From contig JAICHC010000085.1 in the NCBI GenBank assembly GCA_025922795.1, positions 1 through 8,493 of the forward strand: DNA of 8,493 nucleotides. Reading direction: 5' to 3'. This document shows positions 6,485 through 8,493 of this stretch, one piece after another; within the stretch, counting starts at the first letter, position 1, and every line of letters begins with the position of its first letter. The DNA is from Candidatus Binatia bacterium (GTDB lineage: Bacteria; Desulfobacterota_B; Binatia; UBA9968). The notes under the pieces were generated by a model. The model had not been told where the DNA came from and ran no database searches. It saw only the letters and a list, made by a program, of their open reading frames with translations. A program made the translations under genes and the position numbers.

Positions 6485-7543
6485 GTGGCAAAACTCAGTT
6501 ACTTCAAAATCGGCTTGTTCGTCATCAGCGCGACGGTGATCGGGATTATCGGCCTCGTCGTGCTTGGCGTCGGCGCGATATTGCAGAAAAAAGCTCTTGT
6601 TGAAACCTACATTGACGAGTCGGTTCAAGGTTTGGACGTCGGCTCGCCGGCCAAGTTTCGCGGCGTGCCCGTGGGCCGGGTCGAACAAATTTCGTTGACT
6701 AGCGCGGAATACCCGACCCGGCTCCAATATGTGCTCGTGCGCGTATCGATATCCTCGAACATCCTCCAGTTTCCACTGAACGATCCCAAAAGTTTGCAGC
6801 TCCAGCGTGAGCTTGAGCGCGGATTCCGAGTTCGGTTGGCGCCGCAAGGCTTAACCGGAGTGGCTTACCTCGAGATGGATTATCTGGAACCGGAGCGCAA
6901 TCCGCCGCTGGAAATCGACTGGCAGCCGGTTCATCCGTATATCCCGTCGACCCGAAGCCGGATTACGCAATTGAGCGAAGCCGTGGAGCGCGTTTTGAAC
7001 AACATCGGCGACATCAATATTGCCGAGCTCAGCGAAAGCATCGAGAAGTCGCTGCTGGCGATGACCAAACTCGCGGACAGCGCCAATCTGGAACAGATCG
7101 GAGTGCAGGCCAACGCGCTGTTATCCGAAGTGCGCGAGACCAACCGGCAGATCAACGCCCTGGTCGGTAATCCCGACCTTAAATCCGCTCTCGCCGATGC
7201 GTCGGCAATGGCCGGGCGCGCGCGGCAACTCGTCGAGCGTGCGGAAAAGCCGGTGAGCCAAATGCTCGTCGATCTGCCCAAAGCTTCGGAGAGCCTGAAC
7301 CGATTTGCGAACAGGCTGGATTCGGTGTCGAACGATCTGCCGGAGACCAGCGCCCAGTTGCGCCAAACGTTGCGAGGGCTGAATCGGCTAATCGCGAGCC
7401 AGCAACGGGATATCGATAAAACCGTGGAAAACTTGCGCGCCGCCTCGGAGAACATCAAAGAGATTACCGATCATTCAAAAAAATATCCCTCTCAGATTCT
7501 GTTTGGCGCTCCGCCACCGCCCTCGAAAGTCATGGGAAAATGA
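6485..7543 (+). CDS. mlaD: MlaD-family MCE protein with long helical tail
   Basis: Substrate-binding component of the MCE transporter, 352 residues, well above E. coli MlaD (about 180). A membrane anchor (about 8-32, LFVISATVIGIIGLVVLGV) places the rest in the periplasm. One MCE domain spans about 40-135: SVQGLDVGSPAKFRGVPVGR (46-65) holds the family core, and GLTGVAYLEMDYLE (122-135) closes it. Residues about 155-330 are predicted mostly alpha-helical with heptad-like leucines and many Ser, Asn and Gln, then a terminal YPSQILFGAPPPP (334-346), as in PqiB-like and other long MCE proteins. By analogy the protein would assemble as a hexameric ring with a helical tube crossing the periplasm. The start is GTG at 6485 giving MAKLSYFKIG, the usual family beginning; its ribosome-binding site is poor. 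The stop overlaps the lipoprotein ATG (ATGA). Confidence 0.92.
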   Translation: MAKLSYFKIGLFVISATVIGIIGLVVLGVGAILQKKALVETYIDESVQGLDVGSPAKFRGVPVGRVEQISLTSAEYPTRLQYVLVRVSISSNILQFPLNDPKSLQLQRELERGFRVRLAPQGLTGVAYLEMDYLEPERNPPLEIDWQPVHPYIPSTRSRITQLSEAVERVLNNIGDINIAELSESIEKSLLAMTKLADSANLEQIGVQANALLSEVRETNRQINALVGNPDLKSALADASAMAGRARQLVERAEKPVSQMLVDLPKASESLNRFANRLDSVSNDLPETSAQLRQTLRGLNRLIASQQRDIDKTVENLRAASENIKEITDHSKKYPSQILFGAPPPPSKVMGK

Positions 7544-8160
7544 ATTTAACGGCCGATTCATTGCGGTCCACCCTTCTTTTGCTGGCGGTTTTTTGCGGCG
7601 GCTGCGTTACGCTGGAGCGAAGCTATCCGGCGGATCAGCGCTATTTCATGATCGAAGCTCAGGATGGAAAGAGTCTGAGCAGCGAGGGCACGCACATCTT
7701 GTCGGTCCAAAACCTTTACATCTCTCCGCGCTACGCCGACAGAAACTTTATCTACCGCACATCGGAGACCGAGTACGAAACCGATTTCTACAATCAGTTT
7801 TTATCCGAGCCGGCAACGATGATCAGCGAAGAGGTACGCCAAGCGTTGGCGGCAACTCGGCTATTTAAAATCGTTCTCGGCCCGTCGAACTCGCAGCCGG
7901 CGAACTACCTTCTCGAGGGTTCAGTCAACGTGCTTTACGGCGATTTTCGTAATTTGCGCGCGCCGGCCGCGGTTTTGGAAATAGAATTTTTGCTGCACAA
8001 CGAAAATCCAACTCAAAATGAGATCGTGATGCAAAAACGCTACAGAAGATCCGTTCCGTTGAGTGAAAGAACGCCGGAAGCGCTGGTCAAGGGTTGGAAC
8101 CAGGCGTTGGCAGAGATCATCGCCATGTTTGTCAATGACCTCGATCAGCGCGAATTGTGA
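7540..8160 (+). CDS. PqiC-like ABC-type transport auxiliary lipoprotein
   Basis: A 206-residue probable lipoprotein of the ABC-transport auxiliary family (Pfam ABC_trans_aux type, which includes PqiC/YmbA). The N-terminus has a hydrophobic stretch (STLLLLAVF, 10-18) and then CGGC with the likely lipidated cysteine C22. Position -3 is Cys19 instead of Leu, so the lipobox is atypical. The mature part shows YFMIEA (35-40), then FIYRTSETEYETDFYNQFLS (70-89) and MISEEVRQAL (94-103), the conserved pattern in this family. Residues 123-150 and 165-206 form the remaining strands and C-terminal helix. It overlaps the MlaD stop by four bases (ATGA), so translation is coupled. Its expected role is to anchor the periplasmic MCE tube at the outer membrane, taking the place of a shuttle protein such as MlaC, which is absent. 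Confidence 0.85.
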   Translation: MNLTADSLRSTLLLLAVFCGGCVTLERSYPADQRYFMIEAQDGKSLSSEGTHILSVQNLYISPRYADRNFIYRTSETEYETDFYNQFLSEPATMISEEVRQALAATRLFKIVLGPSNSQPANYLLEGSVNVLYGDFRNLRAPAAVLEIEFLLHNENPTQNEIVMQKRYRRSVPLSERTPEALVKGWNQALAEIIAMFVNDLDQREL

Positions 8161-8222
8161 GGATCCGCTTACTAAGGAGTTCGTTGGTTAGTCGACCTAC
8201 TGGGACGAAGGGGCGAGTCGTG

Positions 8223-8257
8223 GAAAGCGCAGGCACCAGGACTCAAAGGGCGCTTTC
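8223..8257 (+). repeat. Internal stem-loop 1 of the foldback element
   Basis: GAAAGCGC (8223-8230) pairs perfectly with GCGCTTTC (8250-8257) around a 19-base loop. It lies just inside the inner inverted repeat and competes with the AGCGCAGGCA part of that repeat (8226-8235), so both cannot form together. Confidence 0.6.
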
Positions 8258-8261
8258 GCAC

Positions 8262-8317
8262 CCACGCCCAAAATTGAGCACTCGGGGCGTGGATCGGGTG
8301 GTGGCCGATGACGCCCC
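8262..8317 (+). repeat. Two mutually exclusive internal hairpins
   Basis: GGGCGTGG (8285-8292) can pair upstream with CCACGCCC (8262-8269), an 8-bp perfect stem with a 15-base loop. Alternatively GGGGCGT (8284-8290) pairs downstream with ACGCCCC (8311-8317), extended by ATCGG/CCGAT (8293-8297 with 8305-8309) over a 7-base loop. The shared strand makes them exclusive. Such switching pairs occur in attenuators and riboswitches, but no downstream gene or T-run is visible here to be controlled. Confidence 0.55.
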
Positions 8318-8397
8318 AGACGCTTTGCCTGGGCTCGGAACGAGTCGTCCCTTCGTGTCCAATAAACCCTGTTGTCTGGATACTTATGAACTCCTTA

Positions 8398-8493
8398 ATA
8401 TTTTCGGCTCACCGCGGGCGATTCGCGGGCTCGAGCGAGTCGGCCGTTTTGATACGGCAGAGATAGGATCGGTGTGGCAGCGCGCCACTCACC
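8398..8493. other. Right-edge non-coding stretch with small hairpins
   Basis: No convincing gene. Small dyads are CCGCG/CGCGG (8412-8416 with 8424-8428), GCCGT/ACGGC (8443-8447 with 8454-8458), and GGTGTGGC pairing with GCCA-CT-CACC (8471-8493) across a two-base bulge. Minus-strand frames are open from the edge to stops at 8411-8409 and 8397-8395 (about 27 and 32 codons). Either could be the tail of a gene starting outside the window, but nothing in them is recognisable. Confidence 0.4.

Larger units (their letters stand above)
8173..8397. repeat. 225-bp non-coding foldback element with TA-ended terminal inverted repeats
   Basis: TAAGGAGTTC (8173-8182) is matched perfectly by GAACTCCTTA (8388-8397). 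Inside, 8205-8235 and 8326-8356 form an ungapped inverted repeat matching at 24 of 31 positions. The outer part, ACGAAGGGGCGAGTCGT against ACGAGTCGTCCCTTCGT, matches 15 of 17, and one mismatch is a G-U pair in RNA. The two arms differ by 9 bases between these blocks (22 versus 31). No open frame of useful length lies inside. The element begins 12 bases after the lipoprotein stop. The ends carry TA, which would fit insertion at a TA with duplication, as IS630/Tc1-like elements do, but TA is self-complementary and so proves little. A structured RNA or 3' UTR is the alternative. I do not recognise the sequence. Confidence 0.65.

Noticed and set aside
6931..7458. 175-codon minus-strand frame opposite mlaD
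   Set aside because: Antisense of the MlaD helical tail with a Ser/Arg-rich composition and no recognisable domain.
8173..8397. RNase P RNA, 6S RNA, tmRNA or a group II intron domain as explanation for the structured element
   Set aside because: I looked for the hallmark motifs I know for these RNAs and found none; the element is also too short for most of them.
8386..8466. Short ATG frame (26 codons) starting at the right arm of the foldback element
   Set aside because: Very short, no Shine-Dalgarno site, overlaps the inverted repeat and has no recognisable content.

Overview
The window looks like a stretch of chromosome from a GC-rich, Gram-negative (diderm) bacterium. The evidence is a complete MCE/Mla-type lipid-transport operon with an outer-membrane-type lipoprotein. 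The mix of genes (STAS-MlaE fusion, OFA/MCT-like MFS carrier, PA0069-type radical SAM protein, Rho-N-like basic protein) would fit an uncultured deltaproteobacterium-like lineage, but the sequence alone does not fix the taxon. No rRNA, tRNA, CRISPR array or transposase gene was found.

Layout. Positions 1-137 may hold the start of a minus-strand gene that runs off the left edge (weak). An endonuclease III gene (nth, minus) occupies 289-957. It is divergent from a small basic protein with a Rho-N-like N-terminus (1018-1410), which is followed after 8 bases by a PA0069-family radical SAM protein (1419-2474). A VOC/glyoxalase-fold protein (2580-2930, minus) converges on the radical SAM gene. Divergent from it is a 12-helix MFS transporter (3180-4472).

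A good sigma70-type promoter overlaps the MFS stop codon and leads into a tight four-gene operon: STAS-MlaE permease (4527-5675), MlaF ATPase (5675-6448), MlaD/MCE substrate-binding protein (6485-7543) and a PqiC-like auxiliary lipoprotein (7540-8160). Together these should form an envelope-spanning phospholipid (or other hydrophobic molecule) transporter. MlaF powers the MlaE permease, and the STAS domain that is usually a separate MlaB subunit is fused to MlaE. MlaD hexamers with long helical tails would bridge the periplasm, and the lipoprotein would dock the tail end at the outer membrane. No periplasmic shuttle (MlaC) is present.

Twelve bases after the last operon stop lies the least-explained part of the window. 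This is a roughly 225-bp non-coding foldback element (8173-8397) with perfect 10-bp terminal inverted repeats ending in TA, an inner 31-bp imperfect inverted repeat, and mutually exclusive internal hairpins. It could be a MITE-like miniature element or a structured RNA. The remaining bases to 8493 show only small hairpins and no convincing gene.
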